A stretch of DNA of 64,000 nt. Origin: Shewanella insulae (GTDB taxonomy: Bacteria > Pseudomonadota > Gammaproteobacteria > Enterobacterales > Shewanellaceae). Under the pieces are notes generated by a model. It was not told the DNA's origin. It saw only the letters and a list, made by a program, of their open reading frames with translations, and did no database searches. The stretch covers positions 1-64,000 of the forward strand of contig NZ_WRPA01000019.1 in NCBI RefSeq assembly GCF_009831655.1, read 5' to 3'. A program made the position numbers and the translations under genes. Below, piece by piece: positions 22,618 to 31,545 of the stretch. How positions within the stretch are numbered: position 1 is the first letter of the stretch; the number at the start of each line of letters is the position of its first letter.

Positions 22618-23229
22618 ATGAAACTAAAGTGGTTGCTTGTGCCGGTGATCCTGCTGCTGGCAGTCGTCTTCTGGCCAAGCGGCGGGCCTTCCTTGGCTCC
22701 GCTGGCTGGGGGCGCCAGAATCCTCACCTTTGGCGATAGCCTGACTAGAGGCGTGGGCGCTAGCCCTGGCATGGATTATCCTGCGCAGCTGCAAACAATG
22801 AGCGGACGCGTGGTGATCAACGCCGGCATCTCGGGAGAGACCAGCTCTCAGGGCCGTGAACGTTTCGCACGGGTGCTGGATGAGACTGCGCCGGATCTCA
22901 TCATCTTGCTCGAGGGGGGCAATGACTTTCTGCGTAATGTGAGCGCAGAGCAGGTCGAGGCTAACCTTGCGGCCATGCTGGCACAGGCCCAGCGACGTGA
23001 CATCCCTGTGGTGCTGGTCGGCGTGCCTCAGAAGAGTCTCTGGCTGGAAACTGCGCCCCTCTACGGGCAGTTGGCGGCACAATATAATCCGCTATTTATT
23101 GAGGATTTTCTGACAGAACTGCTAAAATTATCAGAGGTAAAATCTGATGCGATTCATCTCAACGATGAAGGTTACCGTCGTCTCGCCGAGCACCTATATC
23201 AGCGTCTGCAACAGGCAGGTGCCCTATAG
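22618..23229 (+). CDS. SGNH/GDSL-family esterase (TesA-like)
   Basis: A 203-residue hydrolase with an N-terminal membrane anchor or signal (LKWLLVPVILLLAVVFWPS). All four SGNH blocks are visible: FGDSLTRGVGA with the nucleophile Ser near residue 42, INAGISGETSSQG (Gly block), EGGNDFLRN (Asn block) and DAIHLNDEGYRRLAEHL (Asp/His block). It is the arylesterase/lysophospholipase L1 TesA subgroup, which hydrolyses acyl esters and thioesters in the periplasm. The ribosome-binding site is AGGGTAAAGG directly upstream. It is separated from btuB by a terminator, so it is an independent unit. Confidence 0.9.
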   Translation: MKLKWLLVPVILLLAVVFWPSGGPSLAPLAGGARILTFGDSLTRGVGASPGMDYPAQLQTMSGRVVINAGISGETSSQGRERFARVLDETAPDLIILLEGGNDFLRNVSAEQVEANLAAMLAQAQRRDIPVVLVGVPQKSLWLETAPLYGQLAAQYNPLFIEDFLTELLKLSEVKSDAIHLNDEGYRRLAEHLYQRLQQAGAL

Positions 23230-23470
23230 CTAAAATGGCCCTGGCAGCAGCCAATCAATGGGCGTCACCCCTTGGTTAAGTGGCGGAATCTTGTCGTTTA
23301 TCTTTCGTCCATAGTAGGCTGAAAGCCCAAGCGTGAGTGGCAAGATGAATTTATTTAGGTTAATGTCCGTTTTTACCCCAAATCGACTTGACCCAGGCAG
23401 TCGTTTTATGGGTAAATTCTCGGATAACAAACGGCGCCGTGCCAATAATAAATCAGGTTAATAACTTCTC

Positions 23471-24202
23471 ATGACAGATCTTGAGCATCAGGTATTCACT
23501 CAAGTACGCGCAATTATTGCCAATGAAGAACAGGTTATCGGGCGACGGGGAATACTGATCCCGTTGAAGAAAGCCATTATTGCAGATGGCGATATCCGCA
23601 ATGTGATCGATATTGTCTCTTCCGATCCCGCCCTGGCGGCGCATCTGCTGTGGCGCAGTAATTCGGCCGCTAATGCAGGCGGCGTGGTGTCATCTAAGAA
23701 CCGTTCCCTAAAAGATGCCCTGGTGCGTTTAGGCCAGGTCAATATTTACCGATACGCCTTTACCTTCTATCTTAAGGAGCGTCTCGATGAGCTGCCTCAG
23801 CCATACAAGAAGCTGGTGTATGGCTACTGGGCGCTAACCGAGAGCATTGCCACCGATGCTGTGGATAGTCTGCATCATATGGACGGGGTGAACATCAATC
23901 CCGATGAGGTACAGACCCTGGCGCTGTTTAGCGTGTTTGGCGAGATCATCGCCCTGACCGCTTTCGCCTATCTGAATGCCGAGTCGGAACAATCCTTCCC
24001 GCTCTCTATTATCAAGTCGCTGATTGATAATCAGAAGCAGACTCTGACCCTGGAGGCCTTCGACTCCTTAGGCCTGGATGAGGAGCTTAGGGAAGAATTT
24101 ATGATCGCCCACAACCTGCGTCAGACCCGTAACCCAGACTCTCCGGGCTTAGTGCTGCGCCGGGTGCTCTCCATGCGCAATCAACTGCTTAACCCGCTCT
24201 AG
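23471..24202 (+). CDS. HDOD-domain signalling protein
   Basis: A 243-residue cytoplasmic protein made of one HDOD domain, the HD-related output domain found in signal-transduction proteins. Typical elements are LIPLKKAIIADGDIRNVIDIVSSDPALAAHLLWRSN and the SLKDALVRLGQVNIYRYAF block. No receiver or EAL domain is attached, so it may be a standalone regulator. Its last codons read NPL and its stop codon TAG is formed at the junction with a MITE: TA is the target duplication and G the first base of the element, so the original C-terminus may have differed. Function not specified by sequence. Confidence 0.88.
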   Translation: MTDLEHQVFTQVRAIIANEEQVIGRRGILIPLKKAIIADGDIRNVIDIVSSDPALAAHLLWRSNSAANAGGVVSSKNRSLKDALVRLGQVNIYRYAFTFYLKERLDELPQPYKKLVYGYWALTESIATDAVDSLHHMDGVNINPDEVQTLALFSVFGEIIALTAFAYLNAESEQSFPLSIIKSLIDNQKQTLTLEAFDSLGLDEELREEFMIAHNLRQTRNPDSPGLVLRRVLSMRNQLLNPL

Positions 24203-24466
24203 GGCCTGTTGACCTTTTAGGTTCATTTTTGCAGCATTCTGTATCGATTTTATACAAGGCAGAGTGATTGTAATGCAGTGAGCTACATCAATGAGCGATA
24301 ACGCAGTAGAAAAATGATACAGAAGCTGCCCGCAGGGTTCGTCTTGAGCACGTTCAACTCTTTGTTACTCGGCTTTTATATAGAATAACTATATCTCAAG
24401 CCTCGAGCCGCGATTTGAACGTGCTCAATTAGAACAAAATTTGTTCTCAAAAGGCCAACAGGCCCT
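24201..24466. repeat. 266-bp MITE-like element flanked by TA
   Basis: Left end AGGGCCTGTTGACCTTTT and right end AAAAGGCCAACAGGCCCT are inverted repeats with 17 of 18 positions matching. TA lies on each side (24200-24201 and 24466-24467), consistent with a TA target duplication. Inside are two further inverted repeats, CTGTATC/GATACAG (24239-24245 with 24316-24322) and TTGAGCACGTTCAA/TTGAACGTGCTCAA (24344-24357 with 24415-24428). No transposase is encoded. Confidence 0.8.
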
Positions 24467-24488
24467 AGGGCCTTCGACCAGATAAAAG

Positions 24489-24513
24489 AAAACCTGCCGA
24501 GTGCAGGTTTTTT
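24489..24513. terminator. Terminator shared by the HDOD gene and metR
   Basis: AAAACCTGC/GCAGGTTTTTT with a 5-nt loop, T-runs on both strands. It probably ended the HDOD transcript before the MITE moved it 266 bp away, and it also serves convergent metR. Confidence 0.8.
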
Positions 24514-24544
24514 GTGTCTTGATTTTGGTGATATGAAACAGAGC

Positions 24545-25444
24545 CTAATGCCCTTGACGTTCCAGCCCCTCTGAGGTCACTAGATTAAGCCACTGCTGGG
24601 CGAGTCGGGCGTTGCTGCCGTTGCTGCGATAGGCGCCAAACAGCGGGCGTTTGAGACCCTCAGCCCCAAGTTTTACTGCCTTGAGTGACAGGCCGTGGGC
24701 CTCGTTAATAGACCAGCTAGGCAGGGCGGCAACCCCATCTTTACAGGCGATGCGTTGCAGCAACATGGCGGTGAGGTCACAGCGGATCTGTTTGGCAACC
24801 GGCACCCCGGCAGGCTCCAAGAAGTGGCGGTAGATATCCAGTCTGTCCAGCGGCACAGGGTAGGTAAGCAGGGTCTGATCCCTAAGCTGCGCGGCCGTGA
24901 CATAGGGGAGTTCGGCCAGTGGATGATCTGCGGCGACCAGGAGTTTAACCTCGAAATCGAACAGGTGCTGATAGGCGATATCATGATCAGGAATCGGGTC
25001 TGAGGTGAGCACCACGTCCAGTTGTCCCTGCTTGAGCGCAGTCAGCGAATCGAACAGATGGCGGCTCGACAGCTCCAGATTGGTGTGGGGAAAGCTGGCA
25101 TTAAACTGCTCTATCACCGGCATCAGCCAGCGAAAGCAGCTGTGACACTCTATGCCCACAAAGAGATCTTTCGCCTCGGCGCCCAGGCCATTCTTCAGAT
25201 CGATTTCGGTTTCTATCACCTTAGGCAAGATCTCTTCGGCCAGATTGAGCAGCCGGTCACCCTCCTGGGTAAAGGAGAGAGGTTTACTCTTACGTACGAA
25301 AATTGCCGAGTTGATGCGGGTTTCCAGTTCCTTGATCTGGTGGGATAAGGCCGACTGGGTGACAAAGCGCTTCTTGGCTGCGCCCGCGAGACTGCCGCTC
25401 TCTTTCAGGGCGACCAATGTACGTAAATGCCTAAGCTCTATCAT
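24545..25444 (-). CDS. metR: LysR-family activator of methionine genes, MetR
   Basis: A 299-residue LysR-type regulator. The helix-turn-helix lies in MIELRHLRTLVALKESGSLAGAAKKRFVTQSALSHQIKELETRI, with the MetR-characteristic QSALSHQIKELE block, and the co-inducer domain contains FVGIECHSCFRWLMPVIEQF and FEVKLLVAADHPLA. It is transcribed divergently from metE, the classical arrangement, and should activate metE with homocysteine as co-effector. The intergenic region holds MetR-like TGAA-N5-TTCA sites and MetJ boxes. Established for the family; response here is inferred. Confidence 0.96.
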   Translation of the reverse strand: MIELRHLRTLVALKESGSLAGAAKKRFVTQSALSHQIKELETRINSAIFVRKSKPLSFTQEGDRLLNLAEEILPKVIETEIDLKNGLGAEAKDLFVGIECHSCFRWLMPVIEQFNASFPHTNLELSSRHLFDSLTALKQGQLDVVLTSDPIPDHDIAYQHLFDFEVKLLVAADHPLAELPYVTAAQLRDQTLLTYPVPLDRLDIYRHFLEPAGVPVAKQIRCDLTAMLLQRIACKDGVAALPSWSINEAHGLSLKAVKLGAEGLKRPLFGAYRSNGSNARLAQQWLNLVTSEGLERQGH

Positions 25445-25456
25445 TTTTACCTCACA

Positions 25457-25491
25457 TGAATTTGGCTCATGTTGCTCGTGAAATCAATTCG
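25457..25491. promoter_or_regulatory. MetR-like sites near metR
   Basis: TGAATTTGGCTCA (25457-25469) and TGAAATCAATTCG (25479-25491) approximate the MetR consensus TGAA-N5-TTCA. A third, TGAATTTCGCTCA, lies at 25609-25621, close to the metE start. Confidence 0.55.
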
Positions 25492-25517
25492 ATTGCGAGA
25501 CAACAGACTAGCACAAT

Positions 25518-25541
25518 AAACTTCTAGACGTCCAGACGCCC
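25518..25541. promoter_or_regulatory. MetJ operator of metR/metE
   Basis: Three contiguous 8-mers, AAACTTCT, AGACGTCC and AGACGCCC, match the MetJ box AGACGTCT at 6, 7 and 6 of 8 positions. The tandem arrangement is required for MetJ binding. It should repress metE and metR when S-adenosylmethionine is high. Confidence 0.75.
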
Positions 25542-25644
25542 GTTTTAGTTTGTTGTGCAATTCCAGTTTTCAAACCTGTATTGCGATGACAGCGAAGGGC
25601 GCTAACCATGAATTTCGCTCATCTTAATGCAAAAGGTATACAAT

Positions 25645-27924
25645 ATGCAAACTCTAGATATCGCATCATTAGGCTTTCCCCGTATCGGCCGTCAACGAGA
25701 ACTCAAATTTGCCCTGGAAAAATATTGGCGTGGCGAGATTGACCAAGCGCAGTTGCAATCGGTCGCCAGCGAATTGCGCAGAACCCATTGGCAGTGGCAG
25801 CAGGCGGCGGGGGTGAAGCAAGTGCCGGTAGGGGACTTTGCCTTCTACGATCAGGTGCTAACCCTGAGCGCCACCATCAATGCCATCCCGGCGCGCCATC
25901 GCAGCGGCGAGCAGGTGGATCTCGATACCCTGTTTCGAGTGGCCCGTGGCCGCGCCCCCACGGGGGAGGCGAGCCGTGCCGCCCAGATGAAGAAATACTT
26001 CAATACCAACTATCACTATATAGTGCCCGAGCTGACGGCGGGTCAGCGCTTCGAGATAGCCTATGAGCAGCTGTTCGACGAGGTGGCCGAGGCTAAGTCT
26101 CTGGGGCATCAGCCTAAGCCGGTATTGCTTGGCCCGGTCAGCTATCTCTATCTCGCTAAGTGCGAGGGCGAGCCCTTCGATAAGCTGAGCCTGTTGCCGG
26201 CGCTGAGCGAGGCCTACCAAGCTATTCTGGCGCGATTTGCCGACCAGGGCGTGACCTGGGTGCAGCTCGACGAGCCTATCTTGGCGCTGGAGCTTGATGA
26301 TGACTGGCAGGCGGCCTTCGCGCCCGCTTACCGGGCACTCAGTGGTCAAGGTGTTAAGCTGCTGCTGGCCAGCTACTATGGCTCTGTGGCCCATCATCAC
26401 GGCTTGATAAACGGGCTTGAGGTCGATGGCCTGCATCTGGATCTGGTGAGCGATGCCGAGCAGCTCACTCTGTTCGGCGCCAGCTTGAAGCCGACGCAGG
26501 TACTCAGCCTTGGTGTGATCAACGGCCGTAACGTGTGGGCGGCGGATCTCGATATCTTGGCCGAGCGTTTGCGCGGCCTGGTGGCGGATCTCGGCGAGCG
26601 TGTCTGGCTGGCGCCTTCCTGTTCGCTCTTACATGTGCCCGTGGATCTGGAGAGCGAAACCGAGCTGACGCCAGAGCTCGCCAATCAACTCAGCTTTGCC
26701 AAGCAGAAACTCGATGAGCTGGCCGCGCTGCGCACCTTGTTGCTTACCCCTCAGAGCGAGGCCGCCCAGGCGATAGTGGCGCGCTGCGAGGCGAGACGTC
26801 AGGCCCGAGAGCAGGCGGCCAACCCTGAGGTGCAGGCGAGACTCGATGCGTTAACGCCAGAGGATTTCAATCGCTCCAGTGGCTTTGGCGAACGTCGCCT
26901 AAAGCAACAGGCTCGTTTTCGTCTGCCGCTGCTGCCAACGACGACTATCGGCTCCTTCCCGCAGACACCGGCCATTCGCGGCCTGCGCAGTCGCTGGCGT
27001 AAGGGGGAGTTGACCGAACGGGCCTATGTGGCGCAGCTCGAGGCGGTGACTCGCGACAGTATCGAGCGTCAGCTCAAGTTGGGGATAGACGTCCTGGTTC
27101 ATGGCGAGGCTGAGCGTAACGATATGGTGGAGTATTTCGGCGAGCAGCTCGACGGGGTGGGCTTTACCCAGTTTGCCTGGGTGCAGAGCTACGGCTCGCG
27201 CTGCGTCAAGCCGCCGCTCATCTACGGCGATGTGTCACGTCGTCAGCCGATGACGCTCGCCTGGGCAAGCTTCGCCCAGAGCCTGACCGACAGGCCGGTG
27301 AAGGGGATGTTGACCGGTCCTGTGACCATACTGCATTGGTCCTTCGCCCGGGAAGATATTGGCCGCGAGCAGATCGCCAATCAGCTTGCCCTGGCTATCC
27401 GCGACGAGGTGGCCGATCTGCAGGCGGCGGGGATTGGCATCATACAGATAGATGAGCCGGCATTTCGAGAAGGCCTGCCGCTGAAGGCAAGCGATTGGCA
27501 GCATTATCTCGACTGGGCGGTGGCCGCCTTTAAGTTGAGCGCGGCGGGCGCCGAGGATGAGACCCAGATCCACACTCATATGTGTTACAGCGAATTTAAC
27601 GCCACCATAGACGCCATCGCCGCCATGGACGCCGATGTGATCACCATAGAGACCTCGCGCTCGCATATGGAGCTACTCAATGCCTTCGAGGATTTCGAGT
27701 ATCCCAATGAAATAGGCCCGGGGGTGTATGATATCCACAGCCCGAACATTCCGACAGTGGAGCAGATGGTGGCACTTATCGAGAAGGCGGCGACTAAGAT
27801 TCCTGTGGGACAGCTGTGGGTGAACCCGGATTGTGGCCTTAAGACGCGCACCTGGGATGAGGTGGAGCCTGCGCTGCAAAACATGGTGAAGGCAACCAAG
27901 GAGCTGAGACGCCGTCTGGGTTAG
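25645..27924 (+). CDS. metE: Cobalamin-independent methionine synthase
   Basis: A 759-residue enzyme that transfers the methyl group of 5-methyltetrahydropteroyltri-glutamate to homocysteine, making methionine without B12. Two related barrels: the N-terminal one begins LGFPRIGRQRELKFALEKYW, the C-terminal one begins PLLPTTTIGSFPQT. The zinc ligands are present: HTHMCYSE (H645, C647), E669 in ITIETSRSHMELL and C730 in NPDCGLKTRTW, the same spacing as the E. coli enzyme (753 residues). The start at 25645 is favoured by AAAGG 8 nt upstream; an in-frame ATG at 25627 has less support. Regulated by MetR and probably MetJ. Confidence 0.97.
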   Translation: MQTLDIASLGFPRIGRQRELKFALEKYWRGEIDQAQLQSVASELRRTHWQWQQAAGVKQVPVGDFAFYDQVLTLSATINAIPARHRSGEQVDLDTLFRVARGRAPTGEASRAAQMKKYFNTNYHYIVPELTAGQRFEIAYEQLFDEVAEAKSLGHQPKPVLLGPVSYLYLAKCEGEPFDKLSLLPALSEAYQAILARFADQGVTWVQLDEPILALELDDDWQAAFAPAYRALSGQGVKLLLASYYGSVAHHHGLINGLEVDGLHLDLVSDAEQLTLFGASLKPTQVLSLGVINGRNVWAADLDILAERLRGLVADLGERVWLAPSCSLLHVPVDLESETELTPELANQLSFAKQKLDELAALRTLLLTPQSEAAQAIVARCEARRQAREQAANPEVQARLDALTPEDFNRSSGFGERRLKQQARFRLPLLPTTTIGSFPQTPAIRGLRSRWRKGELTERAYVAQLEAVTRDSIERQLKLGIDVLVHGEAERNDMVEYFGEQLDGVGFTQFAWVQSYGSRCVKPPLIYGDVSRRQPMTLAWASFAQSLTDRPVKGMLTGPVTILHWSFAREDIGREQIANQLALAIRDEVADLQAAGIGIIQIDEPAFREGLPLKASDWQHYLDWAVAAFKLSAAGAEDETQIHTHMCYSEFNATIDAIAAMDADVITIETSRSHMELLNAFEDFEYPNEIGPGVYDIHSPNIPTVEQMVALIEKAATKIPVGQLWVNPDCGLKTRTWDEVEPALQNMVKATKELRRRLG

Positions 27925-27950
27925 CCTCTTTTAATCCCCGTTTTTAGACT

Positions 27951-27982
27951 AAGGGTGACCAGCTTACTGGCCACCCTTTTTT
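27951..27982 (+). terminator. Rho-independent terminator of metE
   Basis: AAGGGTG-ACCAG stem pairs with CTGG-CCACCCTT around a short TTA loop, followed by TTTTT, 26 nt after the stop. Confidence 0.8.
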
Positions 27983-28038
27983 GGCTTATGTTTTCAAGCT
28001 TAAGCTCTTTGAACTTAGCGACTAGTGCTGGTGAAAGC

Positions 28039-29553
28039 CTAGTGACCGGCGAGAGCCCCTCGTAACTCATCGAGACGCCGATCAAACAGCGCCTGCTCGG
28101 CCTCGCTAAAGCCTTGTTTGAGGCTGACTAAGCTGCTCTCCATCTCGCCCGAGGGTAGAAAATAGAACCTATCTTCCAGGGCGATCTGTGCCCAGACGGC
28201 GGCATCGACCCTAAGTCCCTGCTCGGCGCAGGCCTTGTGTAGTGGCTCAAATGCCAGGTTGTCGCCGGCGAGCGCGGCGCGCTCCAGGAAGCTAACGGCC
28301 TCTCTCGGATGACGTCGGCCCCTGTCATCTTCATGGAGCAGGCGCAGGCCATGGGTCAGATCTATGCAGGCCTGCTGAGACTTGTCTATGGGGTGCTCGG
28401 TGAGAAATGCTTGATACAGGCTCTCGGCCTGCTCCTTCTCATAGCTGCCCATCTTGGCGCTCAACTCCTTGACCCGTTCTAGGTGATAGGGAGCGGGGTC
28501 TGTCGCGGCCAATCGATAGTAAGCTAGGGCAGTGGGTAGGTGCCGACGTGTGCCAAGCCCCTCCTCGTGAGCCTTGCCCAGGAGGAAGAGGGCATCTGTC
28601 CACCACTGCTCAGCTAATGGCGTGAGCAGGGTGATCGCCTCACTGTGACTGTCGCTGGCTCTTCTATGTTTGAGCAGTAGCTCCCCCAGTCGGTAGCTGG
28701 CGCTGTTGTTTTCCAAGGCCATGGCCTGTCTTAGGCACTCCTCTGCCTTATCGATATCCTTAGGCAGATGTTTGCCTTCCTGATAGATATGGGCCAGTTC
28801 GATGAGGGCAAACTCGTTATCCTCTGCCTCCTCGCGCATCAGGCGCTCGGCCTCGCGTGGGTCGGCTGGGCCACCTTCTCCCCTAAGCAGCATCTGCGCG
28901 AGTTGGTTCTTGGCCAAGGGCTCACTGTCGGCAATCGCCATGAGCAGGGATCTGGCCCTGGCGGGATCCGGCTCGCCGTGGCGAGGTTCCTGCAGGAGGT
29001 TGGCCAGATGGTATTGCGCCTGAGTGTCACCGGCCTCGGCCGCAAGCTCGAGATAGTGCAACGCCTTGCTGCCGTCTGGGTCGAGCAGCGGGCTCTCCTG
29101 ATAGAGTCTACCAAGCTCAGTCTGCTGCTGGCTGTTGCCCTGATCGGCGCCAGGTTTCAACATGGCTTCCAGCTGTTCCTTGCCGTCTTCTTGGGTGGGA
29201 TGGACCTTAAATTTCAGCATCTGGCGTTGAAGCTGGGCAAATTGCTCATCGAGCTCGGCCGCTTTCTGAAACCAGTGATCGGCCTTGCTCTTATCAAATA
29301 GATGGTGATCTTCTAGGCTGTAGAGTTCACCGAGGAACTGCGCCGCGTGGGCCATCCCCATGGCGGCAGCGCGCTCCAGATAATCGAGGGCCTGGGCTTC
29401 CCGACCGCTGTGCAGCAGCTGATTGGCGAGAAAAATTACCTCATCCGGGCCACCGCTGACTTCGATGGGCTGTTTGCCGCGCCAGTTTAGGTAGACCAGC
29501 AGCAGGGTGATGATGAGTAGGGCTAAGATTATCGAGAAAATAACGACTTGCAT
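28039..29553 (-). CDS. Membrane-anchored Sel1-repeat (TPR) protein
   Basis: A 504-residue protein with an N-terminal membrane helix (VVIFSIILALLIITLLLVYL) and about eight or more Sel1-like repeats, for example AMGMAHAAQFLGELYSLED, QQQTELGRLYQESPLLDPDG, GDTQAQYHLANLLQEP and ALFLLGKAHEEGLG. Such proteins act as scaffolds for protein-protein contacts in the envelope or cytoplasm. The remainder after residue 380 is less regular and ends in an all-helical segment. It stands alone between metE and the CDGSH/FMN gene. The partner is not indicated by sequence. Confidence 0.85.
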   Translation of the reverse strand: MQVVIFSIILALLIITLLLVYLNWRGKQPIEVSGGPDEVIFLANQLLHSGREAQALDYLERAAAMGMAHAAQFLGELYSLEDHHLFDKSKADHWFQKAAELDEQFAQLQRQMLKFKVHPTQEDGKEQLEAMLKPGADQGNSQQQTELGRLYQESPLLDPDGSKALHYLELAAEAGDTQAQYHLANLLQEPRHGEPDPARARSLLMAIADSEPLAKNQLAQMLLRGEGGPADPREAERLMREEAEDNEFALIELAHIYQEGKHLPKDIDKAEECLRQAMALENNSASYRLGELLLKHRRASDSHSEAITLLTPLAEQWWTDALFLLGKAHEEGLGTRRHLPTALAYYRLAATDPAPYHLERVKELSAKMGSYEKEQAESLYQAFLTEHPIDKSQQACIDLTHGLRLLHEDDRGRRHPREAVSFLERAALAGDNLAFEPLHKACAEQGLRVDAAVWAQIALEDRFYFLPSGEMESSLVSLKQGFSEAEQALFDRRLDELRGALAGH

Positions 29554-29710
29554 TGTGATCCTTCACATTATCTATGGCTGAATTGAGGTGGCTATTGGCC
29601 TTTGGCGATGGATTGTCCTAAATCGCTGGCAAGTGTGCACCTATTTGCCTTGTTAAACAAGTCTTTACTGGTTGGGCTTTATCTTGTTGTCTTGGCTGAA
29701 TAGCGCTAGG

Positions 29711-29740
29711 TGCCCGCCTCTTTCGAGGCGGAGGCGGGCA
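29711..29740. other. Very stable 10-bp hairpin
   Basis: TGCCCGCCTC/GAGGCGGGCA, perfect 10-bp stem with a 10-nt loop, 22 nt after the stop of the CDGSH/FMN gene. No T-run follows on the minus strand, so it may protect the mRNA 3' end or be a rho-aided terminator. Confidence 0.5.
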
Positions 29741-29761
29741 GGTGAGGTGTAACCTGTCACG

Positions 29762-31312
29762 TTAAATCGGTGTCACGCCGGCGTAGGAGATGCCCGAGAG
29801 CCTTGCCATCTCACTGTGCCAGGTGGCGAGATCGCCCAAGGTAAAATCCTGCAGGCGGTGATGGCCACAGGCCCTGGCCATCACCTGCATCAGCTCGGTG
29901 GAGGCCTGCAGAAAGTTGGCCAGCTGCTGAGCCGACTTGTCGATATTAAGGCGCTGACGCAGGTCGGCATTCTGGGTGGCAATGCCGGCGGGGCAGTTGT
30001 TGGTGTTGCAGATTCGGGCCGCGACGCAGCCGATCGCCTGCATGGCACTGTTGGCCAGGGCGACGCCGTCTGCGCCCAGCGCCATGGCCTTAACAAAATC
30101 CATGGGTAGTCTGAGGCCGCCTGTGATGATGAGTGTCACCCGACCGCTGGCGCCCTGTTGATCCAGGTAGCGGCGGGCGCGAGCCAGGGCGGGGATGGTC
30201 GGCACACTGATATGGTCGCGAAAAATCTGTGGCGCCGCGCCCGTGCCGCCGCCTCGGCCGTCGAGTATGATGTAGTCGGTACTGGCATCGAGTGCAAACT
30301 GAATGTCCCGCTCAATATGATTGGCGCTCAGCTTAAAGCCGATAGGCACGCCACCGCTGAGTTCACGCACCCTGTCGGCGAAGCGTTTAAAGTCGGCCAC
30401 CGAGTTAAGATCTCTGAACCTGGGCGGCGAGATGGCATCTTGCCCCGCCGGAATACCGCGTATCTGGGCTATCTTACCCTGGTTCTTACTGCCCGGAAGG
30501 TGGCCGCCTGTGCCCGTCTTGGCGCCCTGGCCGCCCTTGAAGTGAAACGCCTGTATATTGGCCATCAAGGCTTCCTGATAGCCAAACTGGGCGCTGGCCA
30601 GCTCGTAGAAGTAGCGCGAGTTGGCCGCATGCTCCTCGGGCAACATACCACCCTCGCCGGAGCAGATCCCGGTCCCCGCAAGCTCGGCCCCCTTGGCCAA
30701 GGCAACTTTTGCCTCCTCCGACAGGGCGCCGAAGCTCATGTCTGATACCAGTAGTGGGATCTTAAGCCTCAGGGGCTTGCGTGCCTCGGGGCCAATGATC
30801 AGCTCGGTGTCGACCGCTTCCTCCTCGAACAGGGGCTTGCTTGCCATCTGGGCCGTCATGAGCTGAATCTCATCCCAGCTTGGCAGCTGGTATCTGGGTA
30901 CTCCCATGGCGACCATGGGACCGTGATGACCTAGGCTCTTGAGTCCCTCTCTGGCAAGCTGATGGATCAATTCGACGTCGGGTTCCTCCTGGGTTGCTAC
31001 CGCCTTGGGAGCCTGATCGTCATCTTTGGTGATTGCCTCGCGGCCCGGGCCCTCCTTGCCCACCTGCTCGGCGCGAAATTGCTTGTGGGTGCCGTCGCAA
31101 TAGGGGGCGTTGCCCGTGTGTTTGCAGGCGCACAGGTAGGCCTCGCCGCTTCGCTCGGCGGTAAAGGCCTTGGGGCTAAGTCCCGTTCCCTTGTGGGAAC
31201 CATCGCAAAAGGGCTGGCTGTTTGAGCGGCCGCAGACGCAGAAATAGTATTCTTCTCCTTTGGTTAGCTCGACTTTCTTGGGCTTGTTATCGGCGATGAC
31301 GGGTTTAACCAT
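29762..31312 (-). CDS. Double CDGSH iron-sulfur domain fused to a glutamate-synthase-like FMN domain
   Basis: A 516-residue fusion. The N-terminal 90 residues contain two CDGSH 2Fe-2S modules: CVCGRSNSQPFCDGSHKG and CACKHTGNAPYCDGTHKQ. After a linker comes a FMN-binding GltB-type barrel (about residues 130-510) with LLVSDMSFGALSEEAKVALA, GQGAKTGTGGHLPGSKN, ILDGRGGGTGAAPQIFRD and the 3Fe-4S cysteine motif CNTNNCPAGIATQ. It has no amidotransferase domain, so it is not a normal glutamate synthase; it probably is a FMN/Fe-S oxidoreductase with CDGSH clusters as redox partner or sensor. Divergent from the GMC dehydrogenase genes, with 233 bp between. Confidence 0.9.
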   Translation of the reverse strand: MVKPVIADNKPKKVELTKGEEYYFCVCGRSNSQPFCDGSHKGTGLSPKAFTAERSGEAYLCACKHTGNAPYCDGTHKQFRAEQVGKEGPGREAITKDDDQAPKAVATQEEPDVELIHQLAREGLKSLGHHGPMVAMGVPRYQLPSWDEIQLMTAQMASKPLFEEEAVDTELIIGPEARKPLRLKIPLLVSDMSFGALSEEAKVALAKGAELAGTGICSGEGGMLPEEHAANSRYFYELASAQFGYQEALMANIQAFHFKGGQGAKTGTGGHLPGSKNQGKIAQIRGIPAGQDAISPPRFRDLNSVADFKRFADRVRELSGGVPIGFKLSANHIERDIQFALDASTDYIILDGRGGGTGAAPQIFRDHISVPTIPALARARRYLDQQGASGRVTLIITGGLRLPMDFVKAMALGADGVALANSAMQAIGCVAARICNTNNCPAGIATQNADLRQRLNIDKSAQQLANFLQASTELMQVMARACGHHRLQDFTLGDLATWHSEMARLSGISYAGVTPI

Positions 31313-31545
31313 GGGGGATCCTTGGGCTTGCTATGGGGCTATTGTCTTTAGTCTAGGTGCTTTTGGGATGAGTCGCCGCCTCGTTATGCTTAGCCGCCAT
31401 CTGCTGGGTGTTGACCCGGCGCGCCGAAAAATTCACACTCAATTGAATCGAATTGGTGGTGAGCAGGGTCTTATGTAAAACATCACCTGCCTGATGAGAA
31501 AAGGCGAGAGAGCAAGTAGGCCAGTAAAACGAGAAGGAGATCGAT

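Noticed and set aside
23230..23445. 71-residue ORF on the minus strand after the SGNH hydrolase gene
   Set aside because: No ribosome-binding site, no family resemblance, ends exactly at the neighbour's stop, and its composition looks like a shadow of intergenic DNA.
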